Program-made: the position numbers and the translations under genes | From: Azonexus sp. | GTDB lineage: Bacteria > Pseudomonadota > Gammaproteobacteria > Burkholderiales > Rhodocyclaceae | Assembly: GCA_030697085.1 (NCBI GenBank) | Contig: JAUYQT010000066.1 | Span: forward strand, 1 to 6,933 | Direction of reading: 5' to 3' | DNA: 6,933 nucleotides | Notes under the pieces: model-generated | Seen by the model: only the letters and a program-made list of their open reading frames with translations | Told to the model about the DNA's origin: nothing | Database searches by the model: none | In this document: positions 6,457 to 6,933 of the stretch, piece by piece | How the letters are laid out: the number at the start of each line of letters is the position of its first letter | How positions within the stretch are numbered: position 1 is the stretch's first letter

Positions 6457-6933
6457 AAAACTGGCTCAATCCGCGCTCGATGGCGGGCATTACACTGATC
6501 ACGGTCGCCTTGATTGCCTTGCCGTTTGTCGCCGCAATGGGTGGCCAGGCCTGGGTACGCATTGCCAATTTCGCCATCCTTTATATTTTTCTCGCCCTCG
6601 GCCTGAACATCGTCGTCGGCTTTGCCGGCCTCCTTGACCTCGGCTACGTCGCCTTCTACGCCGTCGGTGCTTATGTTTATGCGCTGCTCGCCAGTCCGCA
6701 TTTCGGCCTGCATTTGCCCTTTTGGGTCATCCTGCCGATTGGTGCGCTGGTCGCCTGCGTCTTTGGCGTGTTGCTTGGCTCACCCACACTGAAATTGCGC
6801 GGCGACTATCTCGCCATCGTCACCCTCGGTTTCGGCGAAATTGTCCGCATCTTCCTCAACAACCTGAACGCCCCATTCAATGTCACCAACGGGCCGCAAG
6901 GCATCACCTCGATTGATCCGGTGGCGATTGGCA
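6453..6933 (+). CDS. livM: Branched-chain amino-acid ABC transporter permease LivM, cut by right edge
   Basis: The N-terminal 160 residues of the second permease of the Liv channel; the rest lies outside the window. Seen: an initial membrane segment (about 11-30), then the LivM hallmarks [20 protein letters not shown] (39-58) and [15 protein letters not shown] (60-74), and [20 protein letters not shown] (115-134), which continues into NGPQGI (146-151). The ATG at 6453 overlaps the livH stop by 4 nt (ATGA), the usual sign of translational coupling. It starts directly in the family's short form, without the long N-terminal extension found in some LivM proteins. Genes for LivG and LivF ATPases are expected downstream. 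Confidence 0.95.
   Translation, partial: MKNWLNPRSMAGITLITVALIALPFVAAMGGQAWVRIANFAILYIFLALGLNIVVGFAGLLDLGYVAFYAVGAYVYALLASPHFGLHLPFWVILPIGALVACVFGVLLGSPTLKLRGDYLAIVTLGFGEIVRIFLNNLNAPFNVTNGPQGITSIDPVAIG

Overview
The window looks like chromosomal DNA from a Gram-negative bacterium, most likely a betaproteobacterium of the Rhodocyclales type. This is inferred from the moderately high GC content, the E. coli-like Liv transporter genes, the Lol-type lipoprotein signal and the PilZ/FeeM-type fusion protein. No rRNA or marker gene fixes the taxonomy. I see no tRNA, rRNA, CRISPR array, insertion sequence or phage gene.

The left part (1-3892) is read on the minus strand. A PilZ / FeeM-like acyltransferase fusion gene (2597-3892) comes first in transcription order. 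After a 224-bp gap (2373-2596) in which I find no convincing promoter or terminator, there is a tightly linked pair: a membrane-anchored class I SAM-dependent methyltransferase (1623-2372) and a membrane sensor histidine kinase (1-1616). The kinase is cut by the left window edge inside its ATPase domain.

The right part (4014-6933) is read on the plus strand and is the start of a branched-chain amino-acid type (Liv/HAAT) ABC transporter operon. It holds a lipoprotein substrate-binding protein, permease livH, and permease livM, which is cut by the right edge. The ATPases livG and livF would be expected just beyond the window.

The two halves are separated by a 121-bp divergent intergenic region (3893-4013). 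It carries two plausible sigma70-type promoters that overlap face to face, so the acyltransferase gene and the transporter operon may share regulation.

Three things stand out. The binding protein has an 83-residue Ala/Lys/Glu-rich, repeat-containing C-terminal tail that is not part of the usual LivJ/LivK fold. The acyltransferase-like domain is fused to a PilZ domain whose c-di-GMP-binding motifs are intact. A perfect 11-bp hairpin with a GCAA loop lies between the binding-protein gene and livH, where it could set the ratio of binding protein to permease.
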